The notes beneath the pieces were generated by a model. The model saw nothing but the letters and a program-made list of their open reading frames with translations. It searched no databases and was not told where the DNA came from. From Candidatus Firestoneibacteriota bacterium (GTDB taxonomy: Bacteria; Oederibacteriota; D2-FULL-39-29), in the NCBI GenBank assembly GCA_903891415.1, contig CAITEH010000005.1:57489-121488 (forward strand): 64,000 nucleotides of DNA, written 5' to 3'. The position numbers and the translations under genes were made by a program. Of this stretch, positions 27,012 through 34,944 are shown one piece after another (the stretch's first letter is position 1; each line of letters opens with the position of its first letter).

Positions 27012-29156
27012 TCACTGGTTTTTTCCTTCCGCATTTTCAAGTTCGTATTCTTGCGTCCCGTTATAAACTCTTTTTATTTCCGCTCCGAAGTAATAGTGTT
27101 TTAATATTTCCTGATAACTTTTTTTTCTTTCCGCCATTTTAATGGCCCCTTCCTGGCACAGTCCTGCCCCGTGGCCCCAACCGCAGCCGAAAATGAGGTT
27201 CTTCTCAACTTTGTAATAGGCGCTGCGCAGCCCGGAAAGCGCCTGGCGGCTCCGGTCCAGGGTAAACTTTTTATCCCCGTTCTGTACTTCTCTTACATAG
27301 CCATTCAGGTCCCGCCTGACTATCTTCAGCCCCCGGAGTTCTCCGGGTTCGGCAATTTTAAACCATCTGAAAACATCGTCTCCGGAACAGTACGCCGCCG
27401 GGAAAAGTTTGATCCAGCGGTCCAGATTCTCCGGGGTAAGCGGCCAATCCTTGTAGCACTCTTTCTGTTCCGCCTCTTCATAATCCCCCACGCCCGTCAA
27501 ACCGGGATTTTTTTCCCCGCCCCAGACATCTTCAATATTTGAAGTGCGCCCGCCGCAGTCCGCGAAATAAAAAGCATTGATACAACCCTTTTCGTTGGCA
27601 ATTATTTCTCCGCGGGTAAGATCAACGGCTTTTGTCGTGCTGGCCTGTTCCGCCCGCACTCCGGGATAGGCCTGACAATGAACGTCGGCACAAAGATGAA
27701 AATCAGTACTGCCGTTATTATTTTCAATTCTTTTATATATGTAACTCCTGGCAATTACCGCCTGGGACTTTAAGGCCTCAATACCCGCGCTGGAACCTAT
27801 TTCCGACGGCACCACGCTGTAAAGATATTCTTCCAGATTAATTTCATTTATGAGGCGAAACCCGTTGTCCTCCGGCGTTAGCTTTAACACCCCGCGATAA
27901 CTTCTATCACTGCTGTTCGCCCAGAAATACCCTTTATCAAGCATTACATCAAAAATTGTAAAGGTCGCGTCTTTCCTTTCCGGCACGAAATAAAGCGCGG
28001 TATCCCGTTTTATCCTGATCCCGGCCGGTTTATCATCTTTCTTTCCCGTTATGAGGAGGGTTACGTCTTCCCTGCGGATATTCAATTCTTCTTCCGGCTC
28101 AGCACTCCGGACCACTCTGCTGTCATAATATACGGAATACTTGCCAGCGCATTTGAACCTTACATTTTGAGAACTGCCGGCTATCAGCACCTTTAAGACC
28201 GGAATATCTTTGTCTTCCCTGATATAACTGACAGTCAGAGCTTTTGTTTCTTTTCTTGACTTTTCCGTGTACACTTCGGCTTTCTTTATATATTCCGCAG
28301 CTTTACCGCTGAATTCTTTTACTTTTTCCGCTACCAGTTTATTTTCCGGTTCTATAAGGGATACCTTTCTATAATTTTCAAAGGCCTCGGCGTCTTTACC
28401 CGTTTTCGCGTATATTTCAGCCAGCTTAAGGCCGGCCTTATAATAACTGCTGTCATATTTCACAGAATTTTTGTAACAGGCCACCGCTTCCGCATTTTTT
28501 CCGGCCAGGTTGTAATATTCCCCCAGCAGGAAATGCGCCGCGGAAAAACCGGCATCACACTCTATTACTTTTCTGAACATCTCCGCCGCGCTGTCGCTTT
28601 TTTTCCCTTCCAGAAAGACCAGGCCCAGGCCAAAGGCCGCCAGGGTGCGTATTCTTAAACTGTCCGGATCCTGTGTTTTTAACGCGGACAGGGCGCCAAA
28701 AACATTCTCCAGATCCTTTTGGGCGCCGGCGAGATCTTTGACAAAATACCTGCAATAACCGAGGTTCAAACGCCTGAAGGGCTCCTCTTTTTTCAGCAGA
28801 GCGGCTTCGTAATATCTTATGGCATCAGAATAAAAACCTGTGTCCTTGTATACTGTCGCCAGGTTGGCCATAACGTCCTCAGAACCGGAATCTTTTATAA
28901 GCAGGATATATTTTTCTATCGCGCCGCCAAAATTGCCTTTATAATAATCCAGCGTAGCAGCTTTCAGGGTTTGCTTAAAGAGGGTAACCGCGGGATCTTC
29001 AGCCGGGCGGGGTGAGGTTTTTGCTTCCCCGGTAACTTCAGCCGGCGGCAGGGTTTGCACCGCGGTATTTCCGGCCACAAACTTTGCCGGCGCCCCGCAG
29101 GCGGAGAAAAAAACAAGAGAACCCATTATTAATAAACCGAAGATTGTTTTTTTCAT
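27012..29156 (-). CDS. SpoIID/LytB domain lipoprotein with TPR repeats
   Basis: 714 aa. The lipobox VFFSAC places the lipidated Cys at residue 20. Residues about 60-290 contain five or more TPRs (MANLATVYKDTGFYSDAIRY, LAEIYAKTGKDAEAFENY). A SpoIID domain occupies about residues 430-690 (YLYSVVPSEIGSSAGIEALK, then SQAVIARSYIYKR, and GHGAGLCQEGA near the end). SpoIID proteins are lytic transglycosylases acting on denuded peptidoglycan, or amidase activators. Fusion to TPRs suggests recruitment to a protein complex at the inner leaflet of the outer membrane. It starts 5 nt after the tonB-like stop. Confidence 0.9.
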   Translation of the reverse strand: MKKTIFGLLIMGSLVFFSACGAPAKFVAGNTAVQTLPPAEVTGEAKTSPRPAEDPAVTLFKQTLKAATLDYYKGNFGGAIEKYILLIKDSGSEDVMANLATVYKDTGFYSDAIRYYEAALLKKEEPFRRLNLGYCRYFVKDLAGAQKDLENVFGALSALKTQDPDSLRIRTLAAFGLGLVFLEGKKSDSAAEMFRKVIECDAGFSAAHFLLGEYYNLAGKNAEAVACYKNSVKYDSSYYKAGLKLAEIYAKTGKDAEAFENYRKVSLIEPENKLVAEKVKEFSGKAAEYIKKAEVYTEKSRKETKALTVSYIREDKDIPVLKVLIAGSSQNVRFKCAGKYSVYYDSRVVRSAEPEEELNIRREDVTLLITGKKDDKPAGIRIKRDTALYFVPERKDATFTIFDVMLDKGYFWANSSDRSYRGVLKLTPEDNGFRLINEINLEEYLYSVVPSEIGSSAGIEALKSQAVIARSYIYKRIENNNGSTDFHLCADVHCQAYPGVRAEQASTTKAVDLTRGEIIANEKGCINAFYFADCGGRTSNIEDVWGGEKNPGLTGVGDYEEAEQKECYKDWPLTPENLDRWIKLFPAAYCSGDDVFRWFKIAEPGELRGLKIVRRDLNGYVREVQNGDKKFTLDRSRQALSGLRSAYYKVEKNLIFGCGWGHGAGLCQEGAIKMAERKKSYQEILKHYYFGAEIKRVYNGTQEYELENAEGKNQ

Positions 29157-29161
29157 GCTTT

Positions 29162-29908
29162 TTACTTTTTGAGGTTAAATTTAAAAGTTATAACGCCGTC
29201 CTGGTCTATCCGGTTAGCAGAAAGAGGCATGGGATCAAATTTCCATTTACTTAAACACTCCGTAACCACATGGTCCAAACGCTTGTAACCGCAAGTCCTT
29301 AACACTGTAATATTTTTAACATCACCTTTTGGGTCCACTCTTAACTGAACTTTTACTTCTCCCTCATAACCCTGCTGTCTGGCCCATTCCGGATACTGCG
29401 CCTGGGCCCGGCATCTGATACCCCGGGTCTGAAGAGGGCCTTCAATGTCAGGGTTGCCATCCGGGCTGCCCGGAATTAAGTTATCTTCGCCTATCCCGCC
29501 GCCGTTCACCGGGCCTTCAAGGAGGCCTGAAGAGTTTTTAACCTGGGAAGGATCCAGGCCTATGGGATTTTCTTTTCTCAGTTTTAATATCTCTTCATCT
29601 GAACGCGGAATAATTTTCGCGGTCTTTACGGTGTCTTTTCCTGTTTGGACGGGATTAACGGTATCCTGGGCGGGCTTTGCGAGCAAAGGTTTTTTCCCGG
29701 TTTTTTTCAGACCCGGGGTTTCAACTGCTTTGCCTTTTTGCCCGAGCCCTTTGCCATAGGGCATTTCCGTAAGGAAGGTCACTTCGGTAAGATAAACAGT
29801 TTTACCCGCCGCGGCTTTGAATTTCATCGAAGAAAAATAGAACAAGAGCAGCAGATGAAGCAAGAGCGAAATGATAAGGGTATATTTCAAATCGCCGGTT
29901 TTTTGCAT
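29162..29908 (-). CDS. TonB family energy-transducing protein
   Basis: 248 aa. The N-terminal membrane anchor has the SLLLH motif (S14, H18) used for coupling to ExbB/ExbD. A Lys/Pro-rich periplasmic linker follows (residues about 55-150). The C-terminal TonB domain runs from about residue 165 to 248 (YPEWARQQGYEGEVKVQLRV, then TVLRTCGYKRLDHVV). It transfers proton-motive energy to outer-membrane receptors or to Tol-like envelope functions. It overlaps the exbD stop (TAATG). Confidence 0.92.
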   Translation of the reverse strand: MQKTGDLKYTLIISLLLHLLLLFYFSSMKFKAAAGKTVYLTEVTFLTEMPYGKGLGQKGKAVETPGLKKTGKKPLLAKPAQDTVNPVQTGKDTVKTAKIIPRSDEEILKLRKENPIGLDPSQVKNSSGLLEGPVNGGGIGEDNLIPGSPDGNPDIEGPLQTRGIRCRAQAQYPEWARQQGYEGEVKVQLRVDPKGDVKNITVLRTCGYKRLDHVVTECLSKWKFDPMPLSANRIDQDGVITFKFNLKK

Positions 29909-30318
29909 TACTTCCCTTCCGATTTTTCCGCCGCAATAGCCAGTTTTAACGCGCCTGCCTTTTTGGCAATATCCAGGGCTCTTACAACCTGGCCGTGCAT
30001 TACGGTCTTATCAGCGTTTAAGATCACGGTCTTATCTTTTTCGTGTTTTAGAAACTGCTCCAGCGCGGCTTGCAGCCCGTCAAAGCCGGTTTCCCGGTCA
30101 TTAAGATAGACCTTATTCTCCTGCGTGATCGAAATAGTAATATTCCTCTGCGGCGTGGAATCCGCTGTGGTAGCCGCAGGCAGTTTTACATTGATGCCGC
30201 CGGCCAGGATCATAGGGGTAGTCACCATAAAAATTATCAAAAGCACCAGGGCCACATCGGTCAAAGGAGTTATATTAATATCTGATATTATTTTATCGTC
30301 TACTTTGTATCTTCTCAT
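29908..30318 (-). CDS. exbD: ExbD/TolR family biopolymer transport protein
   Basis: 136 aa from the ATG at 30318 (GAGG about 6 nt upstream); the GTG at 30324 is less likely. A short cytoplasmic N-terminus leads into the single membrane helix with the conserved proton-carrying Asp (D21 in ITPLTDVALVLLIIFMV). The periplasmic domain follows. It forms the stator with the ExbB-like protein just upstream. Sequence alone does not separate ExbD from TolR; the tonB-like neighbour favours ExbD. Confidence 0.93.
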   Translation of the reverse strand: MRRYKVDDKIISDINITPLTDVALVLLIIFMVTTPMILAGGINVKLPAATTADSTPQRNITISITQENKVYLNDRETGFDGLQAALEQFLKHEKDKTVILNADKTVMHGQVVRALDIAKKAGALKLAIAAEKSEGK

Positions 30319-30371
30319 CAGCACCTCATAACTCGCTGTTCCGGCAGGGAACGAATTCTTCGAGCTTAATC

Positions 30372-31019
30372 TTACTTTTTTATCAGTTCAATGATTTCCG
30401 CCGCGCTGTCCTCAAAAGTCACCAGCAGCCTCTTTATCTGCCTGGTAAAAGCATTGTAAAAAATAACCGAACCGATGGCCACAATAAGGCCGGCTATGGT
30501 ATTGATAAGCGCTTCCGCGATACCGCCGGCAACTACGGAAGGGCCTACGGCCGATTCAATGGACATGGATTTGAAGGCATGCATGATCCCGATAACCGTG
30601 CCGACCAGGCCGATATAAAGGGCTATATTGCCTATGGTACCGATGATTCCCAGATATTTCTCAAGGCCCACCATTTCCTTATCAACGGCCCGCATCGCTA
30701 TTTCCGAAAGTTCTTCGCTGTTCTTCTTGTGAGAAAAGAGAATGGCTTTAAATACATTGTTTAAAGGACAGGCCGTGCTGAAGAAAAGGAATTTTACCCT
30801 GAAATTGTCGCAGAAGGTAATTGCTTCCTGGGTCTTGCCCGCCATTACCAGGTTCCGGACATTGGCTTTTACTTCTTCCAAAAGCTTCGCGCGTACCCCG
30901 TAAAAGGCCTTTAACCTTTCCAGAAATACCGCAAAAGATATTACAGAACAAAGGATCAGTATGAAAATGACTATCCCGCCTTTTTCGAGAAGGCTTAAAA
31001 ACGACATACTTTCAAACAT
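30372..31019 (-). CDS. exbB: MotA/TolQ/ExbB proton channel family protein
   Basis: 215 aa with three membrane helices, near residues 12-32, 116-140 and 160-185. The ExbB/TolQ core is IGTIGNIALYIGLVGTVIGI, then GGIAEALINTIAGLIVAIGSV. It forms the proton channel for the ExbD and TonB-like partners encoded immediately downstream. GGAGG lies 6 nt before the ATG. A consensus promoter sits 40-70 nt upstream, making this the first gene of a long run through nfeD. Confidence 0.93.
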   Translation of the reverse strand: MFESMSFLSLLEKGGIVIFILILCSVISFAVFLERLKAFYGVRAKLLEEVKANVRNLVMAGKTQEAITFCDNFRVKFLFFSTACPLNNVFKAILFSHKKNSEELSEIAMRAVDKEMVGLEKYLGIIGTIGNIALYIGLVGTVIGIMHAFKSMSIESAVGPSVVAGGIAEALINTIAGLIVAIGSVIFYNAFTRQIKRLLVTFEDSAAEIIELIKK

Positions 31020-31061
31020 CGTGGTCCTCCTTAGCAGGTTAATGCTTAACAGATATAATAT

Positions 31062-31090
31062 ATTATAAAACGATTCTTAAGGTAAGTCAA
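31062..31090 (-). promoter_or_regulatory. Consensus promoter of the exbB-exbD-tonB run
   Basis: TTGACT, 17-bp spacer, perfect TATAAT on the minus strand. The leader of about 35 nt contains a small hairpin (31038-31050, GTTAA-TGC-TTAAC) and the GGAGG site of exbB. Confidence 0.75.
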
Positions 31091-31104
31091 CACACAAAAG
31101 GTCA

Positions 31105-31116
31105 CCGTTTAAACGG
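31105..31116. promoter_or_regulatory. 12-bp palindrome CCGTTTAAACGG upstream of the exbB promoter
   Basis: A perfect 12-bp palindrome centred about 20 bp upstream of the -35 box, with flanking GGT and ACC extending the symmetry. It could be a regulator site (activator position) or part of the 3' end of the GH5-like gene mRNA, whose stop is at 31133. Confidence 0.4.
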
Positions 31117-31132
31117 AACCTAAAATATCTTC

Positions 31133-32134
31133 TTAGAATATTTTTTTGTTTTTCGTTAGTTTTTTTATATAAGCGGTTTCTTCTCTGTCATACGGCTGGC
31201 CGTTTTTTCTGAATATTTCATGGTGCCAGAGTTCCGGCTCCGGTGCTCCGGAAGGTGTTCCCCACGCAAATTTAGTCTGCGTCTTTCCGTCAACCAGGCC
31301 CCAGTTATAGCAGCCCACTTTATATTTTTTAAATATCTCCAGGCTTGGTTTGAAAAAACTGCCTTGCCCTCTTGCCAGATACTCGGTACAGATAACTGGG
31401 CGGCCGAGAGCTTCCAGGTCCTTTATCTCTGTCAACAGGTGCGCCGGTTCCCGATAGTTATGAAAGGTGATAATATCCGAGGAGTTCAATTGAAAGGAGT
31501 TAAGCGCCTTAAAGTCGGCCCAAACTCCGGAGGTCAGGGGCTGCGCGGGGTCAGCTTCTTTTGCCCATTCAAAGGCTTTTTCCAGGAGAGGCATACTTTT
31601 CTCGCGTTGAGAAGTGTTGCCCGGCTCGTTATACAGGTCCCAGATAATTACACGTTCATCTCTCCCGAATGTTTTCAACAGCCCTTTTACATATTTTTCG
31701 AGGCGGCCCCAGGTTTTTGGAGAATTTGTGACGGCATTGCCCGGGCTCTGCACCCAGCCGTGGTTATGCACTTCACCGGGCCGGCCCTTCTGCTTTCCCG
31801 TCTTCGGGGCAGTGCCCCAGCAATCATCAAAAATAACAAAAAGCGTCTTAATCTTATTTTTTTCGGCAACGGAAAGAAACTTGTCTATGTTTTTTTTGAA
31901 TTCTTCTTTTTTATTTTCCCAGAGCAGGTCATGGAGATAAACACGGACGGTATTGAGGCCCACCTTCCCTGCCCAGCCAAGTTCCCTATTTATTGTAACC
32001 GGGTCAAAAGTTTCTTTTTGGAACATTTCAAGCTGGTTTATGGCGCTGCTTGGAATGAAGTTACACCCCACAAGCCACGGAAGCTTTCCATACCACGCAT
32101 GTGCTTTTTCTTTTGACCACCTCGGACTTGCCAT
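31133..32134 (-). CDS. GH5-like (cellulase superfamily) glycoside hydrolase
   Basis: 333 aa and no signal peptide, so cytoplasmic. It is a TIM barrel of the GH5/clan-A type. The acid/base is E170 in WDLYNEPGN and the nucleophile is E251 in VICTEYLARG, at the ends of strands 4 and 7. The conserved IITFHNY lies before the nucleophile strand. The C-terminal WGLVDGKTQTKFAWG fits uncharacterised hydrolases often named 1,4-beta-xylanase. The beta-mannosidase gene upstream suggests mannan- or glucomannan-derived oligosaccharides as substrate; that is inference. GGAG is spaced 7 nt from the ATG. Confidence 0.82.
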   Translation of the reverse strand: MASPRWSKEKAHAWYGKLPWLVGCNFIPSSAINQLEMFQKETFDPVTINRELGWAGKVGLNTVRVYLHDLLWENKKEEFKKNIDKFLSVAEKNKIKTLFVIFDDCWGTAPKTGKQKGRPGEVHNHGWVQSPGNAVTNSPKTWGRLEKYVKGLLKTFGRDERVIIWDLYNEPGNTSQREKSMPLLEKAFEWAKEADPAQPLTSGVWADFKALNSFQLNSSDIITFHNYREPAHLLTEIKDLEALGRPVICTEYLARGQGSFFKPSLEIFKKYKVGCYNWGLVDGKTQTKFAWGTPSGAPEPELWHHEIFRKNGQPYDREETAYIKKLTKNKKIF

Positions 32135-32215
32135 TTAGGCTCCTTTTAATAAATCTCTATTTTATCTATTCTTGCAAGCACTTCTTCAGATTTAGATTGT
32201 TTCCTACACCTTTTT

Positions 32216-32313
32216 CTTGTCATGTTGAGCCATTTTTCTCCCGGCGAAACATCTCTGCTTTTCAGATTTAAAATACAGAAATCTTTCGTTAAAAACAACT
32301 CAGGATGACAAAG
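32216..32313. repeat. Approx. 98-bp dispersed palindromic element
   Basis: Imperfect terminal inverted repeats CTTGTCATGTTGAG (left) and CTCAGGATGACAAAG (right) flank about 70 bp, in the 183-bp gap between the beta-mannosidase and the GH5-like gene. The TGTCAT..TGAG arms are like those of widespread bacterial intergenic palindromes. It contains no ORF and could be a non-autonomous, transposase-mobilised element. Confidence 0.6.
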
Positions 32314-32317
32314 CTAT

Positions 32318-34867
32318 TCAGATAACGCCTTCTGTTATCACAAGTTTCTTTTTAACTGCCTTTTTTTCCGCATCTTTCATTTCCTGTTTGACACTACCAT
32401 GCGTATCTGTAATACTGTAAACTTTCAAATACTCTTTAAATTGTGCGAACGGCATTCCGTTTAGTTTTGCGGTTATGAGCTTAATTTTACCGGGTTCCAG
32501 GTGGAAGAAATTATCGGAAAACCGGATATTAGCGTCCTTCGTTTTTATCCGGAGCCATAAAGCAGGTTTATTTGTTTTTAGCTTAATTACCGCAAGATCT
32601 GCTCCTGCTTTCGCGGCTGAAAAAGAGATTTCCGGAGCTTCAAAATTTATGGCTTTAGGTTTCGTAAATAAGACGATGTTTTCGGAAACCGGCTTGCCTC
32701 CGGCCTCAAGCGCTATGAACAGTACAAGATCTTTTTCTGACAGTTTGCCTATATGGCCTTTCACATCAAGGTCTTTCAATACAACACTGGTGCCGGGTTG
32801 CAGTGGAACGCGGCGGCTCCCGCTGAATATTTTACTGCCGTTTAAGCGGTATAGAGACCAGTTTGCTCTTACTTTCATTTCTTCCTTCATATCATTTATT
32901 GCATATATGCTGACGGTTCCGCTTTTTGCTTCATAAGTTCCGCTTACAAGCAGAGGGGCATAGAATCTTTTTGCGGCATAGTGCAGGGCTTTCCACCTGC
33001 CGTAGTAATCTATGGACGACCAGCTGGCAACGGGCCAGCAATCGTTTATTTGCCAGTAAAGAGTCCCCATACAGACCGGCATGATCCTTCTAAAATGCTC
33101 CACGCCATGCCCGATTCCCAGGCTCTGCGTTATCTGGCTTAAGGTAAGTATGGCGTCAAAATCCTTAGGAGGCCTGAAATACCTGCCGATAAAATCCAGG
33201 ATCCTCGTATTGCCATCCCCGCATCTTTGATGATGCTTCATTATTTTACTTTCAATATCCCGGTCTTCAGGCAGGGTAAAAGTCTTTACCGTCTCAAGCT
33301 CGGGAAAAGATTGAAAACCGAATTCACTGACGAACCTGTGCTTACAGGCAAGGTAATATTCAAAAGCTTCGCCCCCGTGCCAGACATTCCATACGTGCGA
33401 ATCCCCGTATTTCGGGTTCGCATGAGCCGCCCGGTCTTTGGACGGGGAATGCGGGCTGCTGGGCCAGTACCGCCTGTCCGGGTCAAGCAGTTCAACAATA
33501 TTGTGCAGCCGGACATCAAACAATTCAATATAGTCCTTCCAGAGCATTTTCCCCGGCTCCGCGGTGTTTGAACTATGCGCCTGTTCCAGTTCATTATTTC
33601 CGCACCAGAGCGCCAGTGCAGGGTGATGCCTCAACCGCTTAACGTTATCTTCAGCTTCCCGGCAAAAATTTTCGATGAATTCCGCTTTATGCACCGGCAC
33701 GGGCAAACAGGCCGCCATAAAATCCTGCCAGACCAGCAGGCCCAGTTCATCACAAAGGTCATAGAACTCGTCATTTTCATAAACACCGCCGCCCCAGACC
33801 CGGAGCATGTTCATATTGGCCGCTTTTGCATCCGCTAGCAGCCGGTAATATACGGAAGGAGTCCCCGAGGCCGGAAAAGGCTCCGGAGTTATCCAGTTCG
33901 CCCCTTTGGCAAAGAAAGGCACGCCGTTAACCTGAAAATAAAAAGACTCGCCGTAATTATCTTTTTTTGTGATAACTTTCAGTTCGCGGAGGCCTATTCT
34001 TTTATTCTGGCGGTCCAGCAGTTTATTTTCAGGGTCAAAAAGTTTTATTTCCACATCATAAAGCGGCTGGGAACCAAGATTATTAGGCCACCAGAGCCGG
34101 GGCGCCCGGAGCTGAAGATTGAACTCTTTGACTCCGGTATTAATATCCTGCTTTAAATACGCCGCTGCTTTACCTTTATACTTTACTTTAATTTCTACTT
34201 TACAGGTATAAAGCTTTTCTATTTCTAGTTCCGTTTTGATCCTTAAATTTACGAGTTCTTTCTTATGTTCCTGGACAATGAGTACATCTTTAAACCTTGC
34301 GGTTGAAAACGCGATAAGCTGCACAGGGCGCCAGATGCCGCAGGTAACCAGCCGGGGCCCCCAATCCCACCCGTAATTTGACTGCATCTTTCTTATATAG
34401 CCCTGGCTCACCTTTTCGTAATCCAGCACAGGAAAACTTCCAAGCTCCCTGGCCTGCTTTGCTTTCCTCAGGTAAGGTAAAGTGGAGCTAAAAAGGACTT
34501 CGAGTTTATTTTTCCCCGGTTTTAATATTTTTTTTACGTCAAACTCCCAGACCCGGAACATATTATCGGTCTTACCTATCTTTTTGCCGTTAAGAGTAAC
34601 GGCGGCCAGGGTGTCCAGGCCGTTAAACCTCAAGATAATTCTTTCACTTTTCAGCAGTTTTCTGTCTATGTGAAAAGAAGTAAAATACAGCCAGTTCTTA
34701 TTTTCTATCCACTGGAGCCCGCGTTCGTTGTCGCGATAGAAAGGTTCCGCGATTTGCCCGGCGGCCAGAAGGTCGGTGTGAATACAGCCGGGAACTCCGG
34801 CGGGGATACTGTCTTTTTTTGCAGGTTCTTTTACTTTCCAGTTCCCGGTTATTTCTATTATTTGCAC
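32318..34867 (-). CDS. Beta-mannosidase (GH2)
   Basis: 849 aa and no signal peptide. The start is GTG, supported by AGGGAG 6 nt upstream. The N-terminal GH2 sugar-binding domain begins ITGNWKV and has PGCIHTDLLAAG. The beta-sandwich follows. The TIM barrel has MNMLRVWGGGVYENDEFYDL, acid/base E426 in LWCGNNELE and nucleophile E515 in FVSEFGFQSFPE, all typical of beta-mannosidases. It cleaves terminal beta-1,4-mannose from mannooligosaccharides or N-glycan cores. It lies downstream of the TPR/outer-membrane barrel pair and upstream of the GH5-like gene, forming a small glycan-use block. Confidence 0.93.
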   Translation of the reverse strand: MQIIEITGNWKVKEPAKKDSIPAGVPGCIHTDLLAAGQIAEPFYRDNERGLQWIENKNWLYFTSFHIDRKLLKSERIILRFNGLDTLAAVTLNGKKIGKTDNMFRVWEFDVKKILKPGKNKLEVLFSSTLPYLRKAKQARELGSFPVLDYEKVSQGYIRKMQSNYGWDWGPRLVTCGIWRPVQLIAFSTARFKDVLIVQEHKKELVNLRIKTELEIEKLYTCKVEIKVKYKGKAAAYLKQDINTGVKEFNLQLRAPRLWWPNNLGSQPLYDVEIKLFDPENKLLDRQNKRIGLRELKVITKKDNYGESFYFQVNGVPFFAKGANWITPEPFPASGTPSVYYRLLADAKAANMNMLRVWGGGVYENDEFYDLCDELGLLVWQDFMAACLPVPVHKAEFIENFCREAEDNVKRLRHHPALALWCGNNELEQAHSSNTAEPGKMLWKDYIELFDVRLHNIVELLDPDRRYWPSSPHSPSKDRAAHANPKYGDSHVWNVWHGGEAFEYYLACKHRFVSEFGFQSFPELETVKTFTLPEDRDIESKIMKHHQRCGDGNTRILDFIGRYFRPPKDFDAILTLSQITQSLGIGHGVEHFRRIMPVCMGTLYWQINDCWPVASWSSIDYYGRWKALHYAAKRFYAPLLVSGTYEAKSGTVSIYAINDMKEEMKVRANWSLYRLNGSKIFSGSRRVPLQPGTSVVLKDLDVKGHIGKLSEKDLVLFIALEAGGKPVSENIVLFTKPKAINFEAPEISFSAAKAGADLAVIKLKTNKPALWLRIKTKDANIRFSDNFFHLEPGKIKLITAKLNGMPFAQFKEYLKVYSITDTHGSVKQEMKDAEKKAVKKKLVITEGVI

Positions 34868-34944
34868 AAGCCGCTCCCTTTTAAAATAATATACCTTCCA
34901 ATAATTTTATTTTTTCCGGAATTATTATTATTATTGCAGAGTAC

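Noticed and set aside
31220..32116. 298-codon plus-strand frame opposite the GH5-like gene
   Set aside because: The minus-strand frame has both catalytic Glu motifs and a good ribosome site; the plus frame has no recognisable features.
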